This document shows, one piece after another, positions 38,954 to 51,319 of a stretch of DNA of 64,000 nucleotides. Made by a program: the position numbers and the translations under genes. The notes beneath the pieces are model-generated. The model was not told the DNA's origin, did not search any database, and saw only the letters and a list, made by a program, of their open reading frames with translations. Source of the stretch: Trichinella spiralis (taxonomy: Eukaryota; Nematoda; Enoplea; Trichinellida; Trichinellidae); assembly GCA_000181795.3 (NCBI GenBank), contig CM012954.1:11903121-11967120 (forward strand), in the 5' to 3' direction. Position 1 is the stretch's first letter; the number at the start of each line of letters is the position of its first letter.

Positions 38954-39565
38954 GTGAAACTCATCAAATAAACCGCATTTCAATTGTGTAAAAAATAGGC
39001 ACTTCAAAGCAGTTTGCAAGGCTTAAATCATGAGAAACTAAGTTAAATTGCAAAAACTGCAACCTGTCGGGTAGAAATTAATAAGACGTGTTAGTATACT
39101 GTATTGTAATGAATAGCATGATTGACTAACTATAACATAAGCAAATTGTATAATAGAATAAATATCAACCTATTAAACGTTGCTAATAGAAAATTATAAT
39201 TTAACCAATACTTTTCAAACGATTGTATTTGTATTTATAATTCAAAAATTTTTTTCATATGTTTACTGTAATTGCAAAGGAAATTTTTGAGATAAAGAAA
39301 AATCATTTAAAAATTAAAAAAAAATTTATATTAATATTTTTATATGATGACATTTTAATTTAATTTTTAATATACGAATAAGTTGATGAAGAACCGTGAC
39401 ATAACATGATTATCCAATGTATTACGGTTAAGGCGGCATTTATTGCTCAACTAGAAATTATATGTGTTCAGCATTTGAAATAATCCTTGGTTTTTTATAA
39501 TGGATGAAGGTGATTTATGATTTTATTAATTTTATTGATTAGCTAAATATAATACTTTTAGTGTC
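38954..39565. promoter_or_regulatory. Shared upstream region of LIN-18 and SAS-6
   Basis: 612 bases between two divergent start codons; AT-rich with long A and T runs. Probably holds both promoters; no specific motif recognised. Confidence 0.35.
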
Positions 39566-41979
39566 ATGTGTAGAGCTGTATTCGAAGAAATTGCCAACCT
39601 ATATTGTTCGATCGCGCCAAAAGATGTAATTTCTTCTGGTTTTTTTGTGAAATGGACAATTTACTTGAATAATATTTTACTTGAAATTGTTAAGTTTCCG
39701 TTTGTCGTATTCTTTATTTCTTATAGGAAGGCGTCGATACATTTTATGATTAAAATGGTTCCTTTTGAACCAATATCAGAAAATTCACCGAAGGTAATTT
39801 ACTTGTTAAATAACATGAATTTTTATCAATTTATTATTTATTATTTTAATTGGGAATGATTTTAAATAAGTAGTTTTTTCTACTGTTCAGGGCTTGTGCA
39901 TAGAACTGAGTAGAGACGATGATCCATTGTTTCTTTACACTAGCTCAATTTTCGAAGATGATTTTCAACAGTATGATTTATTTCGGAGATTTCTACTATT
40001 CATTTCTGACTGTATTTGATTTCAGTATCAAAGAACAACAGAATTTGCTGATCAGTTTTGATGCTTTTCCGAATAAGTTAATTGAATTGTTAGAATGTGC
40101 GCTATTTGAAGACAGTAAGCCAGAACCGAAGTAAGTAAATTTTTAATTCAGAATGCTGGGCGTCATCTTTGATCGATTTTTTTAAAGATATGTTTTGAAT
40201 TTTTATTGCACATCTTCGGATTTTCCTCACTGGAATGGAACGAGAAAGAGTGAATTTCAAGCGATGATTGAAATTGCCGAATCGAATCAATTCAAACATC
40301 TTGTTCATATAGCTTTGATATTTGAAGTGGCCAATCAAAATTTGTTGCAAAAGCATCTTTGCAGTTTAGTATCTTCCTTGAAGGTGAACTAAATTGGATT
40401 TGTTTCTAAGATTAATTAATTGTAAAAAATAAAGATATTATTTTGAATAATTGTTTCAGAAAGAGAAATGTCGCATGAATGAGCATCTGTTTGAATTGGA
40501 AGCACAATTGAATAAGCAAAAATTGCGAAATGATGAAATTGTTGCTATTCATGGTAAAGAAATTGTGGAACTTGAGGAAAAATTTCAAATTGAAAAGGAT
40601 GAACTTCGTCGTAATCAACAAGAAGAAAGAAGATGTTTACAAGAAAAATTGCAAGATGTTTCTTCCACAAATGAGGTTTTTTTATACTTTGATGATTGAT
40701 GAAGATGAAATTTTTTTTGTAACAAAATTTTAAGGAACTTCGAAAAAATTTACGATTAGTAGAAATAAAATTGAAAGAAGCGCGGCAGCGTGAGGAACAG
40801 AATACTCAAGAATTGCAGCGATTGAAAATCAGCTTGCAAAATAGTGGTCGTGAAGTGAACAGTGGTTTATTTTTTACTTATTTTTCAAGCATTACGCATA
40901 TTTGCATATGCAGGTTGTTGAATTGGAAAAAATGCGCAATCAGCTTGAGACTCATTTGCGAATAGTTGAAGAAGATGTGTCGGAAAAGGAAGCAGAGTTG
41001 GAGCGCTGGGATAACAACTTTAAAGAATTGTTGAACAGAAATGTATTTTTTGCAAAAAATTATTCTTTTAACTATGTAGAGTTGTTTTGTAGATGAATTT
41101 AGAAGAGACGCTAGAACAGCAACGAACGGCACTTGATGCTCTTAGACAACAATATGATGATCAATGTGAACAGACGAAGAAAGGCGTAGAAATTATACGC
41201 AAAATGAAAGATGGCAGTGCATTTTTCAAAAAAAAAGTACTTGATTTCATTAATACACTTATATATACATATTTGTTTAATCAATATTTTGTTTATTCAG
41301 GCAACGGCAACCGCCAACATTGTACGTCAGCAAGAGAGGGAATTACAAACGACAAAAAGTTTAATAGGCGACATAAAAGCTGACCAAGTGAAAATGAGAG
41401 AGATAAATGAAATGCTTCAGAAAAAAGTAAAAAATAATAAAATTGGATGAATAAAATACATAATTTTATTTTTTTTATACAATGAAAGTGTTTGTTTTAA
41501 ATTTTTAGCTGGAAGAAAAGGAGGAAGAGATTAAGAAACTGCAAGAATCGGTAACAGATTATCAAGGTCAGCTACAAGCAAAGGAGGATATGATTCGTCT
41601 GCTTAATCGGAATTTTATGAACGTCGCATCAGGTCGCTCTCTCAACACAATGCACAATACAGGAATTTCAAATTTGCCCTACACGCCTGTACTCGATGCT
41701 CCAGTAAATTGATTTTATTTTATGCTTATTTAAATGGATGAAAAACACAGTTTTCAAGTTTAAACCTAGAAATTTTTGATAATACAATTGTAGATTTCAA
41801 CGTTACGCTCAAATGTTAATATGAAAGGACAAGACAGGTGATCTCATTGTTCATTTCACTGTTGTTGTTGATGCGAACTGTTGAATAATATTATTCATTT
41901 TAGGAATCCTCATCTTGATCCGAAATATTTGGAACCAAACGTGCCAGAATTGCCGAAGACGCAAAACAACCCGTTATGA
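39566..41979 (+). CDS. sas-6: Centriole cartwheel protein SAS-6
   Basis: SAS-6 dimers oligomerise into the nine-fold cartwheel that templates centrioles. Thirteen exons join in phase to 517 residues: 39566-39625, 39731-39793, 39891-39970, 40026-40130, 40188-40383, 40460-40675, 40735-40854, 40914-41042, 41093-41236, 41301-41426, 41509-41703, 41794-41837, 41904-41979. The N-terminal head (about 1-150) matches the family: LCIELSRDDDPLFLYTSSIFEDDFQ, then LLISFDAFPNKLIELLE and SNQFKHLVHIALIFE (the NPFKHLTHLSL motif of human SASS6). From about 165 to 430 it is a long heptad-rich coiled coil, followed by an unstructured Pro/Asn-rich tail. The acceptor of exon 2 (GAAG|GCG at 39730) was chosen because the stronger-looking TAG four bases earlier breaks the frame. 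It faces the SLC44 gene tail to tail. Confidence 0.93.
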
Positions 41980-42253
41980 AAAAATAGAAACAAACATTAT
42001 TTATGCTGTTATTATCTATCTATCTATCATCTGTTCATTTACAGCTTTCATGTTGTTGCAGTTTTAGAGATTTGTATTTTTTCAAAAATACAGTATATTT
42101 GGATTAGTTTCTCACCCAGTGATAAAGTTTTAAAGTTTAATTTATATTAAAGTTTATATAGTTTTAGTGCTTTTTATCATATAATTTTACATTCAACATA
42201 TTCTTAACATGCATTTAAAAGAAAATAGATGTGAAATAAATAAAGAAGAATTG

Positions 42254-45250
42254 TTACAAATTTTCGTTTGCTTCTTCATCGTGATGTGGAATTTGAGATG
42301 GTACTGGATCATCTTTCATTTTCTAAAAGAATAATTAATTAAAATAAATGTAAAAAATCTGAATTGAAGAAAATGAAAAAGCACTTCAAAAAATTCAATT
42401 TGATCTTCTGTAAAATAGGATCTTCTATCTTCACGACATTCAGTTTGAACGATGCAGTAAATAATTGCCATACTATTCACCACACTCTGAAAAATTCATC
42501 AAGTCACTATATAAGCTTAGAAGTTTATAAATTTCATGTACATCATAAATGCTGAAAAACATTCTTCCATAAATATAAGCCAACAAAAATACAACTATAA
42601 TCGGCACGATTGAGCGGTTGATTTCAAGGTTATTCTGAAAAATCAAATTTTCTACAATAGTAGCAATACGGTATAAACAAAAATAAAATTCATATATATA
42701 TATATATATATATGTAATATATCGTAATGTATGTAGTTTGCTAGTTACTTTCAAAAGTGAGGAAAGCATTATAGCTGACAATGTAGAGACCACAAGTTTC
42801 CCGATAAATAAAAATAAACTGCAAAGTGTACGTACAAGCGTAAACTTCACCAAATGGCCTCCAATGAGTGCCGATGCCTATGTTGAGTAATAATTTAAAA
42901 ATGACAAATTCATATTGAAAAAAATTTTTTCAATCAACAATAACACCAACTTACTCGACTAGAAGACTCACAAAATGCAGTTCCATTAACGGCTATAGTA
43001 TAAGTAATTTATGAAAAATAAAAATAATGGAAATTTAATTTTGCTCACCTGTTACAGTGTAAGCTGCTGAATTGCAGAATCGAAGTATACTTTGAATGCA
43101 TTTTAAACAACCAGATGCACCAGTGGCTCGTTTTTTTCTCAAAGCTAGCATTCTAGTTAAAAAATTAAATCAATTCATGCATATGTATATATAAATAATG
43201 TTTAAACGTTATAGAATTTTTTTTATACTTTGCTTCTAAAATACTGAGAACTGCACGAAACACCCTCATCAAACTGATGACGAACGATCCCAAAATCACA
43301 GTGCCTAGATGATAGCGTAGCGTTAAACCTACTGCATGGCAAACTCGAGTCATTCGATTGGATTGCTTGCTGAAAATAATTAAATGAAAAACAATAAATT
43401 AAATACATAAATTATGTTTTAAAAGTGTAAATAAAAAAAAATACCTTTTAAAAAACCATTCAGCAACAGCAATTGAAATGCTCAGCTGTTGAAAATCGAT
43501 CAGAAACTCCCAAGTCCAAATTAACATGAGTATATGGTATAAAACCAATACACCCGTAGGAATATCAATGCCTATTATATTTATTTTGTGCATAAATAAA
43601 TTTAGAAGCCGTGGAACTTTCATTTCACCATAAGCTATAAATAAATGTACGTTGATATTTAAAAACTTGAAAATTTTTCGCACTGGTCAAATCATTTACC
43701 CATAGTTAACCCAAAAAGAGCACTGATTGAAATGAACAAAGCAACTGCCAAAATTGTAAAGGCAGTTAAAATAGGGAGAAGAATCATGCAAGGCATCCAA
43801 CAAATGGCAGAACGAGAATTTCGAAATACTTCAGTGACAAAGTACAAATGCTTCCATATCCATGGAGTAATAAGTAAAAGAACAATCTAAATGTAAATGA
43901 CAATTTTAAATTCAAGTCTTTTGGAAAAATTTAAATTTCACATCAATACCGTCAAAATGGTGAGCAAAATTGCAGTGAGATAGTTTTCACCTTGAAAGAA
44001 GAAGTAACTTTTCAAAGAGTTCAAAATCTCCACAGTTTGCTTTTGAAATTCACTTAATTCATCACCCTGATTCCAATACAATATCCAACAAGTGATCGAG
44101 CCAACTGAAAAGAAAAAAAATGTCATTTCTCATTCAATTAGAATTGTAAAATAACATGAAATTTCACCTCCAGATGAAATTACCAAAAGGACAAGAAGAA
44201 TTCGAATCACCACTGCAGTTATAAATGGAATAATCCAGATGAAGATTATATACATCACTGAAAAGTTAATTATTGAATTAAAATTGAATTTAGACGTACA
44301 ATTCTTTTTAATTTCTAAACTAAAAATGAAATACAACAATCTAGTAGTTAAACAAGAAGTTCTTATGTTTCTCATAATTAAAATGCATAGATTAAAAATA
44401 CTTCATTTCACTACTTACATTTCGTACACAGCAGAACAAGAACAATAGATGATAATGACATCGTCAAATCACCACAGGAAGTTTTAAATTTATCTTCTAA
44501 ATTATGTAGTATGAAATAATATTTGCTCGTGTTAAACTCAAAGGAAGATAATGAAGTTGGATCTAATACGCATCGACCCAAAATTGGAATGCTAAAACAT
44601 TTTTTGCAATCATGTATACAAGAAGTTCACATTATGAGAAATAAAATAACTAAACAACATCGAATTAATTGCATTTACCTGGAATAAACTGGCATGACAG
44701 GACATGGGCCCTTCGTGCCTTTCGGGTACAATTCCTCATTCATATAATCTTCGAGTGGAACCGAATAATTACACAACTTTACGTTTTTCTCTTTGCCTAA
44801 CTGGTAAAGCTCCGAGCGAGTTCTTATCGTCTCATTCGGACACTGGGCCACACAAATCCAAAGCGATTTCGATGGATCCAAAAAGTTCATAGGAAACAGA
44901 TAGCTGAAAACAAGATATTCATTAATAATTATTCATGTCCAGTTAATTTCGTTCGATTTAAATGTTCCACCATAATTAATCAAAATAAAAAATCAGTCAA
45001 CTCACGGCTCGTCAACTTCACAACGATTACCCATATCGTCCACTCCTCTTGTTAAATACGTAATATCACCATTGACAAAAAACCAAATTGCAATGAAAAT
45101 CTGTAATCAAAAATTTATTTTTCATCAGTTAAAATAAAAAAAAATTATATTTACCAAAATAAACCAAGCAATACAGTAACAAATAAGTGCTACAGTATTG
45201 GTGGGCTTTCGATTCTTCACTAAAGTCAAACGATTGTTTTCGTCAAACAT
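42254..45250 (-). CDS. Choline-transporter-like protein (SLC44/CTL)
   Basis: Multi-pass plasma or organelle membrane protein of the SLC44 family (choline and, for CTL members, ethanolamine transport). The ATG is at 45248-45250. First exons: 45155-45250, 45006-45100, 44679-44903, 44419-44591; last two: 42385-42486 and 42254-42322. An N-terminal TM (TVALICYCIAWFILIFIAIWFFV) is followed by the large CTL extracellular loop with its Cys pattern (RCEVDEP, WICVAQCP, CPVMP, LGRCVL) and about nine further hydrophobic segments to 42650. Late family blocks are visible: QQLSISIAVAEWFFKR, TLRYHLGTVILGSFV, GASGCLKCIQSIL, NSAAYTVTAVNGTAFCESS, RRSYFTEDQ. The C-terminal exon is acidic and soluble. Middle exon borders are approximate. 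Confidence 0.9.
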
Positions 45251-46442
45251 CGTAGGCGGCAATACTTGTTGAATAATTGAAAATTAAATGTATGAGGTAA
45301 ACGGTCATTGCCATTTAAAGTGCTTTAAACTAAATTAAAATGTTAAAGCTGTAAACACAGATAAAAGTTTAAAAACTTGATGACAACAATAACCGAGGTG
45401 CATTAAACCTATCCAGTTAAATACAATTTGAACCGCATTAATTATGCGCAGGCGCAAAAACATTTGAATTAAAAAACAGAAACTTCATTTATATCCATTT
45501 TATTTCACAATAAATAGTTCTTTTTAGTAATCTTTGATTAAATACAATAAATTATTAATTATTAATATTGATATTAGATAAAATTATTCATATGAATACT
45601 GATGATATAAAATGGTATTAAAATTTAAATATTATCATTCAATAATAAAAATAAAACAACTAATTCTAATATTAACAAAAAAACATTCAAATTTTAACGT
45701 TATAAAACATCTTCCAATTTCTGGTTTAACTTACTTGTTAAAGTCTAACATGGTAATTTTCCAACACCAACGCTAATGCAAGCTCTTGCTTCTTTGCCAC
45801 TAGTTTGAGAATTTGCGGTTAATAAATCATGTTATGGAAGAAGTAAATTATTGAAATCAAGAAATGAAGGTACGAATAAAAACAAGAAGGAATTCTGAGC
45901 ATCACATGCTGCAACAGTTGTGATCAACATCTATAAAATATAGAAAGCGTAATACTGTATTCCTGATATCATGTGCTATTATCATTTTGATGCTGTATGC
46001 GAGTTTATGGAGAAGTTGTTTAAAGTTATTCACACATTTGGATCCACGTAACTGCTGTACAACGTAACTATAAGAAACGAAAGTGAAAGAATACCATTAA
46101 CATGAAAGAATTCTTTTAAATTGGCCTTCTAAAGAGGAATAGCAGCATAGAAAAAAACCGGCAACATTAAAAACAATTAAATTTATTATAAATGTTCTTC
46201 TTTAGTAAATTTTCTTAGATTTGCCATTAAATGTTTAATTATTACAACTGCTTAAGCAATTTCCATTCCGGCATTCCAAGCTTCCAATGTAGCATATGAC
46301 CAATGGAGTGACTGCACAGAATTCAATTGGTCTAATACAAAAAACGGATTGTTCATCTGATGTTTGCTTATCTGGCAACAGATATTTTCTTGTCTAGGAC
46401 ATGATAAGTGCATGATTGGTTTAGTTTTGCAGTTTGACAGTG
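45251..46442. other. Intergenic, divergent from SLC44 to homeobox gene
   Basis: About 1.2 kb. Mostly AT-rich; near its right end the minus strand carries a 65-codon open frame (46252-46449) treated separately as a finding. An acceptor-like ttttgcag ends at 46432, about 10 bases before the homeobox ATG. Confidence 0.5.
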
Positions 46443-48035
46443 ATGCCAACTGACATCAATAGCAACCTTTTACAAAATGCTGTACCTTTTTCAATATGGA
46501 AATTACCAGATAAAGAAGTTAATGCTTTGCCATGGTTTGGTACAATAATAGAAACAGGTTATTTATTAATTTATTATGCATTATTTTACTTTTTGCTATT
46601 TACCTGTATAATTATCATTATAACTATTTTTGTGTTACAGAAAATTTGCAAAAAAATTCCAAAATAAAACGAAGTCGTACTGTATTCACTGTTCAACAGT
46701 TAGAAGTGCTTGAACGAATGTTCAAAATTTCCGCCTACCCAAGCGCATCATTCCGAGAAAATATTAAAAAATTTACAAATCTCAGCGACACACGAATTCA
46801 GGTGAGGAAATTCAACTTTTGAAAAAGCTTTTCCCTAAATAATTGTTAAAAAGAACGAAAGTGAATAAAAAAATTTTGAGAAAAAATGAACTAAGCATTA
46901 GGTAAAGTTTCATGCATAAAATTTAAAAAAAATATCTTTTTCTTCAAAATTAACAGAAAAAACAAAAACACATTCCACGTTATAAAATTATGAATAAGGA
47001 GGAAATTCAATAAGGAATAGTTATTTGTTCACTGTCGGCGGGTTGGCAGTGATAAAATAAAAGCATCTGTGCAGTAGCAATGTAAAAAGCGTGACCGAAA
47101 AAAGTGATCGATTAAACCAACGGCTTTAAATGTATTTAATTGCTAATTTGTCCGCCGGACGACTTCTGATCTTTGTTTGATCAACTGATGGACATACAAT
47201 GTCCAACAACGGATCATCCGATTGACGACGCGCCAATTACTCTGCTTAAACAAGACGGTCCCCTACAAGTGGACTAATCTTACTTTTTATTGGCTTGTTT
47301 GGTGAAAGCTAATTGAAATCTTTCTCCGCATACTATTCCGGTAAGTTATGGGTCGACCATGTTATCAAATCGAAATGCAAATAATACACGCAGGTGAACA
47401 TGATGTTTGCGTCGGTAGCTAATCCTAACCAAAAAGATTATGACTGAATAAGCTCCTGACATTCTAACAACTTGTTTTCTGTTTTTTATCTACATTTTCG
47501 AGCAGTATCATAAATAATAATTCTAATTTTCCATTCTCGAAAACATTATAAATTGATTTTGGTTATAAATAAGCAATAAACGATTAAAGTTACAAGTATC
47601 AAATTATGTAATTTTTTATAGGTATGGTTCAAAAATAGACGAGCAAAGCACAGGAAAAAAATGCGCAATATTAAGCCGATTAATTCAACTGAAGAATTTC
47701 AATCAAGAAATCAATCTACGGGCCTTGTGATGACGAGTGAGTAATCATCAAAAAAAAAATTTCTCTTACTTAAATTAACAATATTTGAAGCCTGGAGACC
47801 AGCTTTCTTTGAAGACATATCACTGTTTAGCAGAACATCAGTAACCGGAGATAGCAGGTTATTAAAGGAAGCGAAAAGCAAAGTATCATCCATGCATCAC
47901 TTCCATCCGAACAATTTTACAGATATAAATTTTGTACCTATGAATCAGAAAGCATTGCAGCAGTCTATACAGTATTCCCAAAATTTATGCTTCTCTTCCA
48001 ATATACATCCAAATGTTTATCAGTTTGTAAAATAA
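46443..48035 (+). CDS. Divergent K50 homeodomain transcription factor
   Basis: Four exons, 46443-46557, 46641-46801, 47622-47736 and 47791-48035, phases compatible, 211 residues. The homeodomain (about residues 45-104) starts KRSRTVFTVQQLEVLERMF and ends in helix 3 RIQVWFKNRRAKHRKK. Helix 3 has lysine at position 50, the DNA-specificity residue shared by Otx, Goosecoid, Pitx and Bicoid. The 47th residue is Val and Asn51 is conserved, so TAATCC-type binding is expected. Helices 1-2 (KISAYPSASFRENIKKFTNLS) are unusual, and the rest of the protein has no family motif, so I do not assign it to Otx or Gsc. If the donor at 47737 is not used, the protein ends after SE at 47743. An acceptor-like tttgcag lies 10 bases before the ATG. 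Confidence 0.85.
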
Positions 48036-48976
48036 TTATTAATAATAGTAAAGCACAAACTGTTTTTTGTACAATGACGTATTTTTTGCTTTAAAACGTT
48101 TTTTCCTTAAATTGGTAATACAAATACGAAATCAATTTTTATTAATAAAAATATATTTTACAATTATATTTAAAATTTTAAGCATTGTTTATTCACGTTC
48201 AAAAGCTAACATTAATCGTAAATTTTGCAGTACAATTTGAAAAATATGTTAAAGTGACTTGTTCTTTACTGTCGTTCTTACATCTTCAAAGAATTGGCAT
48301 AACAAATTAATCCTACTTTAATGAAAAAGATGCTTAGATCAGTAAAAAATTTTTTAAACTAAAATTGAAATAAATGAATTTAAGAAATTAAAGCAATGTT
48401 CTCCCATAAAAAACAAACATGTAAAGTTCAACTGAAGGAATTCTTCAATTAATATTTGACAAATTTACAAATAAAGATATTAAATATCATAACAGATGCA
48501 CATTCTCAACACATAGATAAAGCAACAGATTCGCTACTGAAGCTGTAGTTAATTTGAACTTGAAAATTAATATTACAGTAAGAAATAGGTTTCGAAACTT
48601 TGATATTAAGAAAATTGCGAAAGAGTGAAGCAGTTTGTTTCAAAAATTGATCTATTTATAGTAATGTTCCTTATAAACGTTTTCATTATATAAAATGCTT
48701 ATTAGTTATATAATCTTTAATGATTCAACTTTTATCTTCCTTTACCTTCACACTGATCGAGGAAATTCTCTTATGTAAGACACGTTTTACTAATCTTAAA
48801 CGAAGGATCTCTGAACTGCATTATCTTAAATAAAGTGATATATCTCAAGTGGTGAAGTACATTTTTTCCAAAAGCATAAGAATGACGATCTTAAGTTTCA
48901 ATGAATTCTATATTTCTTAGCAACTGCCGCTATGACTGAAGAATTTGCAAATACGTTTTGAATTTGTTTATAAGCT
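48036..48976. other. Intergenic, AT-rich
   Basis: About 0.94 kb between two plus-strand genes; no exon or repeat of note found. Confidence 0.6.
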
Positions 48977-50590
48977 ATGGGAAACAGTGTGAACAAGACT
49001 TTACCGGCGCCAAGTGGTCCATATATTGTAGGGGCGCTAGATGTGATCACGGAACACACTGAGCAAGGATGTTTTTTTCGATTATTTTATCCAAGTCAAA
49101 TTGATGAAAAGTCGGTAATAAAATGACTTTTGATGTTTAACTTTAAAAAATTTTGTAAACTATCAAGTAAACATAATATGGTATATATTTTGTACTTCGA
49201 AATGTAATTTTAGAATTCGACAACCGAATATACTCCTTGGGTTGCTCGATCTAAATATATAGATGGATATGGTTATTTTTATAAATATTTCCCATTATCA
49301 GTCTTTCGAAAAATTTTTCAATATACCATTGGTAAACGATAGCAGTTGTGGGTTTATTTTAAAATATTGAAAGGAAGTTGCTTTGTAGGTGATGCAATGG
49401 TGCCGGCGAAGTGGATGCAACCTTGTTGTTCACTTGATGGCACTTGTTCGGATGCGAAATATCCACTGATAATATTTTCCCATGGTCTTGGCGGAAATCG
49501 CTTAGTATACAGTGCGGTGTGCACTGAATTAGCTAGTCATGGTTACATTGTAGCTGCCATAGAACACAGGTATAAAATTTGTACAGTTAGTTTAATCAAA
49601 GTGAACATGAACTGAACACGTTTCAATATCATTTTTTAGAGATGGTTCAGCTTCATATACTTATTATCATGAATTGTCAGAATCATCAGATGAAAATGAA
49701 ATTTACAAAGAGAAAGATTTATTTTTCGAAACTTATGAACCTAAGGCTGATATTTTCGAGTATCGAAATAACCAGGTAAATAACCGTTATGGACGCTGTT
49801 TTTCTATTTTATTGTATATTATAGCTGAAAAAGCGTGTGGAAGAATGCATAAAAGTAAAAAATTACTTAATAGCAAAGGATACTTTGGAACATTTGACTG
49901 AATTGAAAAATCTGAAATCCCACATTGATCCAACTCGAATTGCAGCAGTTGGTCATTCTTTTGGAGGCGCTTCCGTTATTGGAAGTCTTGCATTGGATAG
50001 TGATTTTAAGTAACAAGCTATCCAACTGTACATTTCGGACGTTGATTGCAATTTTACATTCTAGTGCTGGGATAGTGCTAGACGGTTGGATGTTTCCAGT
50101 TGACAAAGAAGCAGAAAATGAAGTTCAACAGCCTTTGTTATTTGTGAACAATGAGAAATTTCAATGGAAAGAAAATGTAGAAAGAATGCAAAACGTAATT
50201 TCTAAGTTTCCAAATCGACGAATGATGTATACCATAAAGTAATATTTTTTCAGTAAAATTTTAAATATTATTGTTTTATACTATGAAAATATTGCAGAGG
50301 TTCAGTTCATCAGAGTCATGCAGATTTCACGCATCTGGCGGATCCATGGTTAGGTGGATTTTTCAAAGTTAGGGGCAGCATTGATCCGCAGCTATGCCAC
50401 GAAATAAATTCAAAAATGTGCCTTCATTTTCTTCAGAAATACTTAGGTATAAATTTCTTGTTACCTTCTGTAAAATTTTGTCGATATAATTGTTACAGGA
50501 CTTTCCACCAGCGAGTCGACAGAAACTGACATACTTGTAGAAGAATTTGGAGAATGGGTAATCAAAGGCAGCCCACATTTATCAACATAG
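48977..50590 (+). CDS. PAFAH2: Intracellular PAF acetylhydrolase II
   Basis: Serine esterase that removes the sn-2 acetyl or oxidised acyl group from platelet-activating factor and oxidised phospholipids. Eight exons (48977-49114, 49214-49331, 49389-49569, 49640-49775, 49825-50009, 50065-50238, 50298-50446, 50499-50590) join in phase to 390 residues, against 392 in human PAFAH2. The start MGNSVNK is an N-myristoylation context, as in human PAFAH2, so a membrane-attached cytosolic enzyme is likely. Family blocks: [24 protein letters not shown], nucleophile serine in GHSFGG, catalytic Asp in LDGWMFP, catalytic His in [10 protein letters not shown], and the GSIDP block. The triad is complete. 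Glycine 2 and the missing signal peptide separate it from plasma PLA2G7. Confidence 0.93.
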
Positions 50591-51319
50591 CGGTCGGTTA
50601 TTATAACTACATAGTTAATAATAATAATAAAGTGGAATTGACATACAGGTTAGGTTCGTTATTCGTAGCGTTCTTATGAAATTAGTTTTATCCATTTTTC
50701 ATTTTCAAATTACATGCTGATTGATCAATTGATGTTTTATACCTTCTAACGAGACGAAAGTATTTAAGCATTTTTAAAATATTGATTTTTTCATCGATTT
50801 CTTGTGATTAACTTGATGACAAAGGGAAGAAAACTGCGGCTGTACGTGAATAAAATGTTTCTTTTCTTTCTTGTCATTGTTCAGAGAAAATTGCACAACG
50901 GCTTGTTATTCGGTGAATCAAGTTCTGCTAAAGTTATCTACTAAAAATCGACGTAACAACTGTCAATGATAATGCAAATCATGCATCATCAATCATGATT
51001 ATCATGATATCAAATCAAATATGCGTATCGATAAATCATGAGCGTACAAATAAATTGTCATTCTTTACATGATGTTTTCTATTGTAACAACAATAACTTA
51101 CTTCCAATTAGTGATCATTACTGATGATAATTAATTTTCTTTGACACGACCTTGCCTTTTAACAGACTTCTTCTTGAAATCCAGAATTCAGTTCAATCAT
51201 ATTAGTCAGTCAATCGAAGCTGCGCTTCATAAGCTTCAGGAAAAGCGATGAGATTGTGACAGTGTTGGATTTTATATGGGAAATGTTTGACGTCAAAAAA
51301 TAATGATAATTTATTAAAA
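50591..51319. other. Intergenic between convergent genes
   Basis: 3' flanks of PAFAH2 and the Rubicon-family gene; AT-rich. It contains a cluster of repeated ATCATGAT-like words at about 50970-51030. No gene seen. Confidence 0.55.

Noticed and set aside
39727-39730. TAG acceptor for SAS-6 exon 2 at 39726
   Set aside because: Using it with the exon 1 donor gives a stop within a few codons; the GAAG acceptor four bases on keeps the conserved frame.
42690-42720. Apparent frame extension through a TA repeat and past the donor in the SLC44 gene
   Set aside because: Read-through of introns; the acceptor at 42487 restores the conserved C-terminal exon in phase.
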